Below, one piece after another: positions 1-5,462 of a stretch of DNA of 10,909 nt. Source of the stretch: an uncultured Opitutaceae bacterium. Lineage in GTDB: Bacteria > Verrucomicrobiota > Verrucomicrobiia > Opitutales > Opitutaceae. How positions within the stretch are numbered: position 1 is the stretch's first letter; each line of letters begins with the position of its first letter. The stretch spans positions 1 through 10,909 of the forward strand of contig CAISJA010000453.1 of the NCBI GenBank assembly GCA_903885525.1, in the 5' to 3' direction. The position numbers and the translations under genes are program-made. The notes beneath the pieces were generated by a model. That model made no database searches, had not been told where the DNA came from, and saw nothing but the letters and a program-made list of their open reading frames with translations.

Positions 1-1
1 C

Positions 2-124
2 GGAATCGTCCTCATCTGGTGGCGCCGGCGGCACCCGGAAAAATGCGCGCCGGCTTTCGTTCTACGCAACCAACGTCACCTGCCCACCGCCTTGCATGAA
101 CTTTTTCAGCCACTTACGCGGTAG
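2..124 (+). CDS. possible C-terminal end of an upstream gene (partial)
   Basis: A frame open from the left edge ends at TAG 122-124. It begins with a short hydrophobic stretch followed by WWRRR, which resembles the end of a last membrane helix with positive residues on the cytoplasmic side. The first 15 codons mostly end in G or C as in the sure genes nearby, but the later ones do not, so the true frame may differ. Only about 40 residues are visible and the family is not recognised. It would overlap the possible ATG at 96 of the next gene. Low confidence. Confidence 0.3.
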   Translation, partial: GIVLIWWRRRHPEKCAPAFVLRNQRHLPTALHELFQPLTR

Positions 125-223
125 GAGTAAGGAGCCCTGGCCGCGTGCCTGGGCGCGCTGGCCGCCGTCTGGTGGTGCGGCGGCTTCCTCCAGCTGCCGG
201 GCAACGGGCCGTCGGCGAATCCG

Positions 224-496
224 GTGCGCGACCTCGTGGGCCTGGTTCCCCTGTTCATCAGCATTGTGCTGCGCTGGCTCGTGATTCCGCGGATCACGGT
301 CATGCGCCAGGGCTTCGTCGTGTTCCTCGCCGGCCTGGTGCTGGCGGAGACTTGCGGCCTGCTCGGCATTTTCCTGGGCGGCCCCTACCGCGACCAGTTG
401 TTCCTGCTCGGCCTGCTGGGGATCGCGCAGTTCATGCCCTGGTTTGCCCGCCAGTACATCGACCCCCAGCCCGCGGGGTTCATCCCGAACAATTGA
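224..496 (+). CDS. small multi-helix membrane protein, 5' end probably frameshifted
   Basis: From GTG 224 to TGA 494-496 the frame encodes 90 residues with about three hydrophobic helices (near residues 4-22, 30-52 and 58-73), an RWLVIPR loop and the segment FLGGPYRDQLF. It is probably an inner-membrane protein of unknown function. The same frame is open upstream to TAA 128-130 and encodes another convincing helix (ACLGALAAVWW, from about 143) but contains no ATG, GTG or TTG. The N-terminus is therefore probably missing from this call. Either the gene starts at ATG 96 (MNFFSHLRGRSKE) and has lost one base near 134, or it uses a rare CTG at 137 behind AGGAG 123-127. GTG 224 is the first ordinary start but has no good ribosome site. 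Confidence 0.6.
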   Translation: MRDLVGLVPLFISIVLRWLVIPRITVMRQGFVVFLAGLVLAETCGLLGIFLGGPYRDQLFLLGLLGIAQFMPWFARQYIDPQPAGFIPNN

Positions 497-650
497 GGAT
501 GGGCGCGGGGCGGCGGCCGGCGCGGGCGGTCCCTCCTGCCGGCGCGGTCCGGTCGGTCGACCTGCGCGGAGGTCGGCATCACAAGCCCGCGAGGCAGGCT
601 TTGAGTGTCGGGCTTGGGGCCAAGCTCGGCGCGGCAGGGAATATCCGGCT

Positions 651-677
651 CCGGGGAAGCCGCCGCTGCTTTCCCGG
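651..677. other. hairpin upstream of the YhcH-family gene
   Basis: CCGGGGAAGC at 651-660 pairs with GCTTTCCCGG at 668-677 over 10 bp with one G-T pair and a 7-nt loop. No T-run follows, so it is not an obvious intrinsic terminator. It lies 36 bp before the chosen ATG at 714. The rest of 497-713 holds no gene that I can support. Confidence 0.4.
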
Positions 678-713
678 CTTGCCGGTGGCTGGGTGGGGCG
701 CAAGCCTCGGCGC

Positions 714-1211
714 ATGGCGATCTTCGGACCCTTAGCGACGGTGCGCGAGCAACTGGCCGGCGACCCCCGCTTCGGGGCGGCGCTGGCCTACGCGGAGGAA
801 ATGCTGCAACCCGGCACGCCCGGTTACCAGCGGCTGTTCCACTGGCCCGACGGAGCCGCGGAGAAGGTGGAGCTGGGCGAGGGCCTCTTTGCGGTCGAGC
901 AGGTCTACCTGACCCGGACCCGGGCGGAGGGGTTTTTCGAATCGCACCGGCGCTACATCGACGTCCAAATCGTCGTCGGCGGCGTGGAAATCATGGAAGT
1001 GGCCAGCCTGGGCCGGCTCACTGTCACCCAGGACTACGATCCGGGGCGCGATTACCAAAAACTTGCCGACCCGGGCGACGCCTCCTGCCTCCGCGTGCAG
1101 CCGGGCGAGGCGGCGGTGTTTTTTCCTGCGGATGCGCACCTGACCAGCCTGCAGGTGGCTGGGCGGCCCAGCCGGGTGCACAAGACGGTGGTCAAGGTGC
1201 CGGTCGCCTGA
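714..1211 (+). CDS. YhcH/YjgK/YiaL family protein (DUF386)
   Basis: This 165-residue protein matches the YhcH/YjgK/YiaL family, cupin-like beta-sandwich proteins of about 150 residues linked in enterobacteria to sialic acid or sugar catabolism. Visible family signatures are ESHRRYIDVQIVVGG (76-90), the likely metal-site FFPADAHL (137-144) and the terminal VHKTVVKV (155-162). The frame is open for a further 90 codons upstream, but that part is GC-rich low-complexity sequence and the family begins at about MAIFGPL, so ATG 714 is chosen. No Shine-Dalgarno sequence is seen. The stop lies 7 bp before rlmJ, so the two are probably co-transcribed. No sugar-catabolic gene is nearby, so the substrate cannot be inferred. 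Family call secure; function open. Confidence 0.88.
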   Translation: MAIFGPLATVREQLAGDPRFGAALAYAEEMLQPGTPGYQRLFHWPDGAAEKVELGEGLFAVEQVYLTRTRAEGFFESHRRYIDVQIVVGGVEIMEVASLGRLTVTQDYDPGRDYQKLADPGDASCLRVQPGEAAVFFPADAHLTSLQVAGRPSRVHKTVVKVPVA

Positions 1212-1218
1212 ACCGCAC

Positions 1219-2106
1219 ATGAATTACCGACACCACTTTCATGCGGGCAACTACGCCGATGTCTTCAAGCATGTCCTGCTGCGGTTGCTGCTGGCCGGGA
1301 TGAGGCGGAAGGAAAAGGGGTTTCTTTATCTCGACACCCATGCCGGGCGCGGGCGCTACATCCTGGAGGCCGCCAGCCGGCTGGCGGACGGTCGGGAGCG
1401 CGCCCCGGAGTGGCCGGAGGGCATCGGCCGGCTCTGGACCGCGGCGAGTCTGCCCCCGGTGCTGGCCGACTATGTGGAGGCGGTCAGCGTCTGGAATCTC
1501 CGGGCGGGGTCCGCCGCGGGCGAGCTGGCCACGTACCCCGGTTCGCCCTGGATCGCGCAGGAGCTGCTGCGCCCCCAGGACCGCTCGGCGCTGTGCGAAT
1601 TGCGGGAGGACGAGGCCGAGGCCCTGGTGGCGGAGTTTCAGTTTCAGAGCAGGGTGTCGGTGCACACTCTGGACGGCTACACGGCGTTACGGGCGATGCT
1701 GCCGCCGCCGGAGCGGCGCGCCCTCGTGCTGATTGATCCGCCGTTCGAGAATGCCGGCGAGTTTGCCGACATCCGCCGGGGCCTGCGCGAGGCGCGGCGG
1801 CGTTTCCCCTCGGGCGTCTACGCGGTCTGGTATCCGGTGACCGAGCGCGCCCGGAGCGACGATTTCCTGAGGGAATGGAGCGACGCGGTCCCGGGCGACG
1901 CCCCACTGTCGCCGGCCCTGGTGGCCGAGCTACAGGTTGCGGCCGAGGACTCGCCGGTGCGGATGAAGGGCTGCGGGCTGCTCGTGCTGAATCCCCCCTG
2001 GCAGGTGGAGGCGGAGATCAAGACCGTGCTGCCGGCACTGGCCCGGCTGCTGGGCCACGATGCCGGCGCGGCCGGCCGTCTCGATTGGCTGGTGCCGGAA
2101 CGGTAG
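1219..2106 (+). CDS. rlmJ: 23S rRNA (adenine(2030)-N(6))-methyltransferase RlmJ
   Basis: The 295-residue protein is close in length to E. coli RlmJ (280) and follows it end to end. It begins MNYRHHFHAGNYADVFKH, the family's characteristic N-terminus. The S-adenosylmethionine-binding motif I is LDTHAGRGRY (38-47), YPGSP lies at 106-110, the catalytic DPPF at 173-176 (in LIDPPFEN), YAVWYP at 201-206 and a late NPPW at 258-261. RlmJ methylates N6 of A2030 in 23S rRNA before ribosome assembly; loss in E. coli has only mild effects. It follows the YhcH-family gene by 7 bp and ends just before an intrinsic terminator. No Shine-Dalgarno sequence precedes the ATG. Very secure. Confidence 0.96.
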   Translation: MNYRHHFHAGNYADVFKHVLLRLLLAGMRRKEKGFLYLDTHAGRGRYILEAASRLADGRERAPEWPEGIGRLWTAASLPPVLADYVEAVSVWNLRAGSAAGELATYPGSPWIAQELLRPQDRSALCELREDEAEALVAEFQFQSRVSVHTLDGYTALRAMLPPPERRALVLIDPPFENAGEFADIRRGLREARRRFPSGVYAVWYPVTERARSDDFLREWSDAVPGDAPLSPALVAELQVAAEDSPVRMKGCGLLVLNPPWQVEAEIKTVLPALARLLGHDAGAAGRLDWLVPER

Positions 2107-2129
2107 GCGGCCGTGGCGGGCCGTTTTTT
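2105..2129 (+). terminator. intrinsic terminator of rlmJ
   Basis: CGGCC (2108-2112) pairs with GGCCG (2119-2123) around a 6-nt loop and is followed directly by six T at 2124-2129. The stem can be extended at its base by G-T and A-T pairs. It overlaps the rlmJ stop codon region. Confidence 0.75.
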
Positions 2130-2160
2130 CGCGGCGCGGCCCCGCCCGGCGGATCGGCGC

Positions 2161-2370
2161 TCAGCCGCGGCCGGCTGGTTCGCGGTGCGTGACGCGCACG
2201 GCGGTGAAGGGCAGCGGATCGAAGCTGGCGCGCGGTGCCGGCAGGGTGGGGGCCTGGAAAAGCGGGCGGCCCCACCGCACGTCGCGCCGTGGAGCGGACT
2301 TGGCTGTTCCGTTGCCCGCCGCCGGCAGGGCGGAGGGGCGCAGGAGCGCTTGGCGGGGGAAATAGGTCAT
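2161..2370 (-). CDS. unrecognised 69-residue protein
   Basis: ATG 2370 to TGA 2161 encodes 69 residues starting MTYFPRQALLRPSALPAAG and ending FTAVRVTHREPAGRG. I do not recognise a family. The sequence is rich in Pro, Arg and Ala, has no membrane segment or signal peptide, and looks basic. It is supported by codon use: most third positions are G or C, as in the sure genes around it, and by placement, since it converges on the rlmJ terminator and starts 80 bp after the hsp20 terminator. An in-frame GTG at 2394 is an alternative start; the frame opens still further up, but that part would run through the terminator hairpin. No clear ribosome site. It could be chance in GC-rich DNA. Confidence 0.42.
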   Translation of the reverse strand: MTYFPRQALLRPSALPAAGNGTAKSAPRRDVRWGRPLFQAPTLPAPRASFDPLPFTAVRVTHREPAGRG

Positions 2371-2448
2371 GGCTGGGTCAGGTTGCTTGGTCACCTGAGA
2401 GAACCCACCACCGGCCGATTTGTTCCTAAAATCATTGTCCCGCCCGGT

Positions 2449-2487
2449 GAAAAAACAAAGCGGGTCGCCCACCCCTGGGCGACCCGC
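2449..2487 (-). terminator. strong terminator downstream of hsp20
   Basis: A perfect 12-bp stem, GCGGGTCGCCCA (2460-2471) with TGGGCGACCCGC (2476-2487), closes a CCCC loop. Read on the minus strand it is followed by TTTGTTTTTTC (2459-2449), a canonical U-tract. It lies about 70 bp beyond the hsp20 stop. On the plus strand the following CATTGCTTTTATC is a weaker T-run, so it may also stop transcription leaking past rlmJ. Confidence 0.85.
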
Positions 2488-2549
2488 CATTGCTTTTATC
2501 TACCCCAATGCCCCTATGCGGGGGGCGTTATTTAAAAAGCACGCAGTAT

Positions 2550-2571
2550 GCCAAGTTTCAGGCAACTTGGC
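2550..2571. other. short inverted repeat across the hsp20 stop codon
   Basis: GCCAAGT (2550-2556) and ACTTGGC (2565-2571) form a 7-bp stem with an 8-nt loop containing the TGA stop of hsp20 (2558-2560). It has no adjacent T-run on either strand, so its role as a terminator or 3'-end stabiliser is only a guess. Confidence 0.35.
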
Positions 2572-2944
2572 GTTCGCGCGCCAGGGTCGAGGCGGCCTTC
2601 GGCAGCGTGATGGTGAGCAGCCCGTCGCGCAGCGAGGCGCGTAGCTCCGCAAAGTCGAAGGCGTGGCCGAGCCGGAGCGCGAGGTGGTAATCCTGCTGGG
2701 CATCCTCGAGGCGGAGGGCGGACCAATTGACGCGGACCGGGCGGGCCTTGCGGGCGGTGAGGAAAAGGTCGGGGCCGCGGGTGGTGATATCCACGCCGCC
2801 GGCGTCGATGCCGGGCACCAGCACGAGCAGCTGCAGCGCGCCCGGGAGGTCGGTGCACTCATAGTGCGGGGCACGCACGCCCGGCAGGGCGGAGGCGCCG
2901 GGCGGACGGCGGCTGGGACTGAGGGTGGGAATGATCGTAGGCAT
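2558..2944 (-). CDS. Hsp20/alpha-crystallin family small heat-shock protein
   Basis: This 128-residue protein carries one alpha-crystallin domain (about 27-117). The opening strand region YECTDLPGALQLLVLVPGID matches the usual pattern in which the domain begins by describing an elastic beta strand and a PG turn. The family signature A-x-x-x-G-x-L appears as ASLRDGLLTITLPK (103-116). Such proteins are ATP-independent holdases that bind unfolding proteins in the cytoplasm. It is short: the N-terminal arm is about 26 residues, and the C-terminal tail (AASTLARERQVA) lacks the I-x-I/V motif used for assembly of large oligomers. No CIRCE-like element was seen upstream. It is transcribed alone, bounded by the strong terminator downstream. 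Family call good; chaperone potency uncertain. Confidence 0.85.
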   Translation of the reverse strand: MPTIIPTLSPSRRPPGASALPGVRAPHYECTDLPGALQLLVLVPGIDAGGVDITTRGPDLFLTARKARPVRVNWSALRLEDAQQDYHLALRLGHAFDFAELRASLRDGLLTITLPKAASTLARERQVA

Positions 2945-2994
2945 GGAAATACGGAAGTCGTCGGTTTGTCACCGGCGGGACTCCTGAAAGTGAC

Positions 2995-3153
2995 GTGTAC
3001 CTTGGGGTGGTCTCGTCAGGCCAGGCAGCCCGCGTCGGTGTGTTTTTGGACCCAGAGGGCGACGCACTGACACTGCCGCCGCATGGGCTGCAGGCCATGG
3101 CGGCAGCGGGCCTTCGTAAACGAAGCGCCGGCGGCGGAGCAATGGACTGGTGA
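2995..3153 (+). CDS. possible 52-residue small protein
   Basis: GTG 2995 to TGA 3151-3153 reads VYLGVVSSGQAARVGVFLDP at its start and ends AGGGAMDW. The composition is protein-like (alternating hydrophobic residues, GLQAMAAAGLRKR as a basic helix), and the same frame is open upstream to TAG 2939. Against it: only moderate G/C at third positions, no ATG start, no ribosome site, and overlap with two hairpins. No family recognised. Could equally be non-coding. Confidence 0.25.
   Translation: MYLGVVSSGQAARVGVFLDPEGDALTLPPHGLQAMAAAGLRKRSAGGGAMDW
3073..3129. other. two adjacent hairpins, possible structured leader or operator
   Basis: CTGCCGCC (3073-3080) pairs with GGCGGCAG (3099-3106), with ATGG/CCAT continuing the stem inside a 2-nt bulge. 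Three bases later CTTCGT (3112-3117) and ACGAAG (3120-3125) form a perfect inverted repeat around AA, extendable by flanking GGGC/CGCC with one bulge. No T-run follows either. Confidence 0.4.
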
Positions 3154-3301
3154 CGCGAGGACCATCGGGTGAGTGTGGTGGAAGATGCACAGGAGTATCG
3201 TTCCAACAAGGGGAAACTTTAGCGGAAACCGTGCCAATTGTGTCACGGGCCGTGGGCTTGCCCCGGTCCGGCCGGGCCCCCAAGCTGCCCTGATGAAGCC
3301 G

Positions 3302-3667
3302 ATGCAGGATAATTCGACGACGGTGGCGGAGTTGCGGGCGCGCGTGCTGGCGTTCGTGCGCGAGCGCGACTGGGAGCAGTTTCACTCGCCGAAAAACCTC
3401 AGCATGGCGCTCTCGGCGGAGACGGCGGAGCTGATGGAGCATTTCCTCTGGGCGGATGCTCCGGCCTCGGCCGCCGTGGCCCGTGACCCGAAAAAGCGGG
3501 GCGACATCGAGGACGAGATCGCGGATGTCTGCATCTACGCGCTGGAATTCGCCAACATCTGCGGGATCGACCTGGCCGCCGCGGTCGAGGCCAAACTGGC
3601 CAAGAATGCGGCGAAATATCCGGTGGAGAAAGCCCGCGGCCGCTCGGAGAAGTACACGGAGCTGTGA
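3302..3667 (+). CDS. MazG-like nucleotide pyrophosphohydrolase
   Basis: A 121-residue all-alpha protein of the MazG-like/RS21-C6 (dCTPase) type, which hydrolyses (d)NTPs to the monophosphate and pyrophosphate. The metal-binding pattern is visible: E40-x-x-E43-x-x-E46 in AETAELMEHF, and E72-x-x-D75 in DEIADV. The conserved WEQFHSPKNL (24-33) and the C-terminal AAKYPVEKARGRSEKYTEL are typical of this subfamily. Length fits single-domain members. ATG 3302 is chosen because the family similarity begins near TTVAELRARV; ATG 3293 is equally possible and the open frame back to 3173 is unlikely. No clear ribosome site. It stands alone and converges on the DUF5069 gene. Exact nucleotide preference cannot be read from sequence. 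Confidence 0.88.
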   Translation: MQDNSTTVAELRARVLAFVRERDWEQFHSPKNLSMALSAETAELMEHFLWADAPASAAVARDPKKRGDIEDEIADVCIYALEFANICGIDLAAAVEAKLAKNAAKYPVEKARGRSEKYTEL

Positions 3668-3676
3668 GAGTGCGGA

Positions 3677-3709
3677 TAATTTTCCGGTCGCTGGTGGCCC
3701 GGAAAATTA
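3677..3709. repeat. 11-bp perfect inverted repeat between convergent genes
   Basis: TAATTTTCCGG (3677-3687) and CCGGAAAATTA (3699-3709) are exact reverse complements with an 11-nt loop. It starts 9 bp after the mazG-like stop and lies 36 bp from the convergent DUF5069 stop. The T and A tracts sit on the wrong sides of the GC part for a classic bidirectional terminator, but it may still cap the 3' ends. Confidence 0.55.
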
Positions 3710-3713
3710 CGCG

Positions 3714-3741
3714 ATCCGAAATCCGAAATCCCCCATCCGCC
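3714..3741. repeat. four 7-bp tandem units, ATCCGAA type
   Basis: ATCCGAA, ATCCGAA, ATCCCCC and ATCCGCC follow one another without gaps at 3714-3741, in the gap between the two convergent genes. Two units are identical, two are variants keeping ATCC. It resembles a small intergenic minisatellite. Confidence 0.6.
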
Positions 3742-3745
3742 ATCG

Positions 3746-4252
3746 TCAGGGCCGGCCGCCGAAGGTCACGTAGTCGTCCAGGTCCAGCCAGTCGAACCAG
3801 GTGACGATGTCGTCGCGGGCCGGGGCGTTCTTGCGATGGATGCCGTTGAAGAACTCGCGGCCGTCGACGGCGCCGGGTGCGCGGTTTTCATACCAGGCGG
3901 ACCAGGCCATGATCTCGCTGCCTGTGCGCTTCGGCTTCAGGTTGACCAGGACGTAGGCGAGCAGTTCGCCGTCGCCTTTGCCCGCCTTGACCTGCTGGAG
4001 GAAGGCGGCGGGCTTGATGCCGGTGAAGGCCCAGAAATGCTGATCCATCGGGCAGTCGTAGTGGTAGTCGCCGTTGGTGCCGGCGACAGCGGCGCGGGCC
4101 TTGTCGATGAGGCGGGGAAAATGCACAAAGCCGCCAAGGCGGGTGCGTGGGCTGCGCGGGGGATGCCGGGTGAGATCAGGCGCGCCGAGGACGACGGCAC
4201 TGCTGGCCGGAGCGGCCGGCTGGATGTAGGAGGACTTGACGGATTTGGCCAT
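3746..4252 (-). CDS. DUF5069 domain-containing protein
   Basis: A 168-residue protein whose central part reads DLTRHPPRSPRTRLGGFVHF (26-45) and LIDKARAAVAGTNGDYHYDCP (49-68), the signature of DUF5069, a family of about 150 residues common in Verrucomicrobiota and related phyla and of unknown biochemical function. The tail IVTWFDWLDLDDY (149-161) is also typical. The first 25 residues (MAKSVKSSYIQPAAPAS...) exceed the usual domain and may be a real extension or an early start choice; ATG 4252 has a pyrimidine-rich leader but no Shine-Dalgarno sequence. It begins 34 bp after the FmdB-like gene on the same strand and is probably its operon partner. No membrane segment or signal peptide. Family sure, role unknown. 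Confidence 0.85.
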   Translation of the reverse strand: MAKSVKSSYIQPAAPASSAVVLGAPDLTRHPPRSPRTRLGGFVHFPRLIDKARAAVAGTNGDYHYDCPMDQHFWAFTGIKPAAFLQQVKAGKGDGELLAYVLVNLKPKRTGSEIMAWSAWYENRAPGAVDGREFFNGIHRKNAPARDDIVTWFDWLDLDDYVTFGGRP

Positions 4253-4286
4253 AAGGTAAGGAGCCGGAAGCCGGCGGGAAGGAGTC

Positions 4287-4559
4287 TCAGGCGCCGCATT
4301 CGCCGCCTTCGCAGCAGGGCGGCACGAAATTGGACTGGCCGCTATGGCAGGCGCAGCCCGCGGCGCAGGCCGGGGCCTCCGGGGCGTTCTTTTCGCCCAC
4401 GCCCATCAGGCCGTAGCCGCCGGTGATGACGCGGCGGACAGGCTCGCCGGTGTCCGGGTGGCGGGTGAGGGCGTTGTCCTTCATGCTCTGGATGACCTCG
4501 AAGTGGCGGGGCGTCTCGCCGGAGCGGGCGGGAATGGTCTCGTAGACGTAGGTGGCCAT
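4287..4559 (-). CDS. FmdB-like protein with relocated cysteines
   Basis: The 90-residue protein begins MATYVYETIPARSGETPRHF and continues with FEVIQSMKD and VRRVITGG, the framework of the FmdB/CxxC_CxxC_SSSS regulatory-protein family. That family normally holds a zinc ribbon with CxxC pairs following the first strand and before the VxRxI element. Here these positions are cysteine-free (ETIP and HPDTGEP). Instead six cysteines cluster at the C-terminus: C65, C69, C71, C82, C83 and C88, with H72. The C-terminal cluster could still bind metal, but that is inference. ATG 4559 is chosen because the family starts there; the frame extends 33 codons upstream through a pyrimidine-rich leader. Probably first gene of an operon with the DUF5069 gene. 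Confidence 0.78.
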   Translation of the reverse strand: MATYVYETIPARSGETPRHFEVIQSMKDNALTRHPDTGEPVRRVITGGYGLMGVGEKNAPEAPACAAGCACHSGQSNFVPPCCEGGECGA

Positions 4560-4734
4560 GGCGGAAGGAAAAAGTGAGAGTGAAACGGGAAAATGAGAAT
4601 GAAGGCGGACTGGTAGGAAAATCAAGCAGCAGTATGGCCGATTGACCTGCGGCGACACGACAGTCGTGACGCAACCGGCCGGCCTTGCGGTTTGCCTCGA
4701 CCCCTTTCCCCTCTCACATTCACTTTATGCTTCA
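4560..4734. promoter_or_regulatory. divergent promoter region with similar pyrimidine-rich leaders
   Basis: This 175-bp gap separates the FmdB-like gene (-) from a membrane-protein gene (+) and must carry both promoters. Both leaders are pyrimidine-rich and alike: TTTCACTCTCACTTTTTCC before the FmdB-like ATG and TTTCCCCTCTCACATTCACT before the ATG at 4735. Neither has a Shine-Dalgarno sequence. A 13-bp inverted repeat, CACGACAGTCGTG, sits at 4656-4668, a possible operator. Confidence 0.45.
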
Positions 4735-5094
4735 ATGAAAACCTCCGCCGCGCTTGAACGCTACTATGTGCTGCCGTGCTGCCTGCTGCTGCTCAATTTG
4801 GTGAACGAGCTCATCGCCTACAAGGCAAGGCTGATCGCGGACGGGCTGCTGCGCACGCTCTTCATCATGGGGCTGGTGCTCTTCGGCTCCTCCCTGGTGG
4901 CCTTTGCCGTGGCGCCTGGAATTGGCTGGTTGGTGCAGACCCTGCGGCGGACCAGCCGCTCGCACGCCGGCGGGCTCGGGGAGGTCGCCTTCCTGTTCGT
5001 CCTGGGCTGCGGTGTTTTCTGGCTCTACTACCGCAATTACATCATGGGCACCGCCGCGATCCTGCCTCCGCCGTGGCGGAATCCGCCCCACTGA
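4735..5094 (+). CDS. membrane protein of unknown function, three helices
   Basis: A 119-residue protein with three probable membrane segments: YYVLPCCLLLLNLVNELIAY (about 11-30), TLFIMGLVLFGSSLVAFAVAP (about 46-66, running into GIGWLV), and EVAFLFVLGCGVFWLYY (about 83-99). A basic loop LRRTSRSH separates the second and third and places that loop in the cytoplasm by the positive-inside rule. No catalytic motif or family is recognised. ATG 4735 is chosen over an in-frame start at 4642 because the intervening 31 codons cross the regulatory region and look non-coding. The gene ends 2 bp before the stop of the convergent nucleotidyltransferase gene, so the two share a 3' end with no space for a terminator. 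Good evidence of coding, none of function. Confidence 0.72.
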   Translation: MKTSAALERYYVLPCCLLLLNLVNELIAYKARLIADGLLRTLFIMGLVLFGSSLVAFAVAPGIGWLVQTLRRTSRSHAGGLGEVAFLFVLGCGVFWLYYRNYIMGTAAILPPPWRNPPH

Positions 5095-5096
5095 TT

Positions 5097-5462
5097 TTAT
5101 GCCCTTGCCGGTTTGGGGTCCACGTCCGGATGGGGCGGTTGTCCGGCGGGCTGACCTTGCTGAAACACAGGAATGCCGACCCGGGCGACATGCGCGGCCA
5201 CATCCGGATCCGTGTTCGCATCGAAAATAATCAGACTGAAGCGATAGGGGAGGAGGAGATCATCCAATTCGTCGTAGAGTGAACCGACGGCCCGCCAGTC
5301 GAGCCGCGGCCCGGTCAAGGCGAGGTCGATGTCCGAACCGGGACGATGCGTGCCCTTGGCGCGTGAGCCGAAGAGCACGGCGCGCTCCACCTCCGAATGT
5401 TTGCTGAGCACAGCGGTGACTTGGCTGAAAAGCTGATCGGAAAGTCCGTGGTGGCGGATCAT
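5097..5462 (-). CDS. MntA-type minimal nucleotidyltransferase, probable antitoxin
   Basis: A 121-residue protein of the DNA polymerase beta-like minimal nucleotidyltransferase family. The catalytic motif G-S-x10-D-x-D is complete: G32-S33, then RAKGTHRPGS, then D44-I45-D46. A third acidic residue is probably D81 in FSLIIFDANTD. In HepT/MntA pairs the nucleotidyltransferase adds AMP to a tyrosine of the HEPN toxin and neutralises it; HI0073 of Haemophilus is a structural relative. The gene overlaps the upstream HEPN gene by 4 bp (ATGA at 5459-5462), the usual tight coupling for such pairs. The tail after about residue 102 (QQGQPAGQPPHPDVDPKPARA) is proline-rich and probably disordered. Family certain; antitoxin role inferred from partner and motifs. 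Confidence 0.88.
   Translation of the reverse strand: MIRHHGLSDQLFSQVTAVLSKHSEVERAVLFGSRAKGTHRPGSDIDLALTGPRLDWRAVGSLYDELDDLLLPYRFSLIIFDANTDPDVAAHVARVGIPVFQQGQPAGQPPHPDVDPKPARA

Larger units (their letters stand above)
2945..3301. other. divergent intergenic region between hsp20 and the mazG-like gene
   Basis: These 357 bp separate two divergent genes and should hold both promoters, although I could not pick out convincing -35/-10 boxes. The region contains one weak small reading frame (2995-3153), two adjacent hairpins (3073-3106 and 3109-3129), and near its right end a GC-rich stretch (about 3243-3290) just before the mazG-like start. The frame of the mazG-like gene stays open back to 3173, but that extension has poor codon use and no family similarity. 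Confidence 0.5.

Noticed and set aside
122..137. Programmed ribosomal frameshift at the start of the first membrane gene
   Set aside because: No slippery heptamer is present; a lost base or a CTG start explains the data more simply.
62..715. Long minus-strand open frame opposite the first membrane protein and its downstream gap
   Set aside because: Low-complexity Arg/Pro/Gln/His-rich translation without family similarity; it overlaps a hydrophobic coding frame on the other strand and is explained by high GC.
732..1220. Open frame antisense to the YhcH-family gene
   Set aside because: The sense frame carries the family's conserved motifs; the antisense one has none.
3173..3301. N-terminal extension of the MazG-like protein
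   Set aside because: The extra 43 residues lack family similarity, have unlike codon use and lie in the divergent promoter region.
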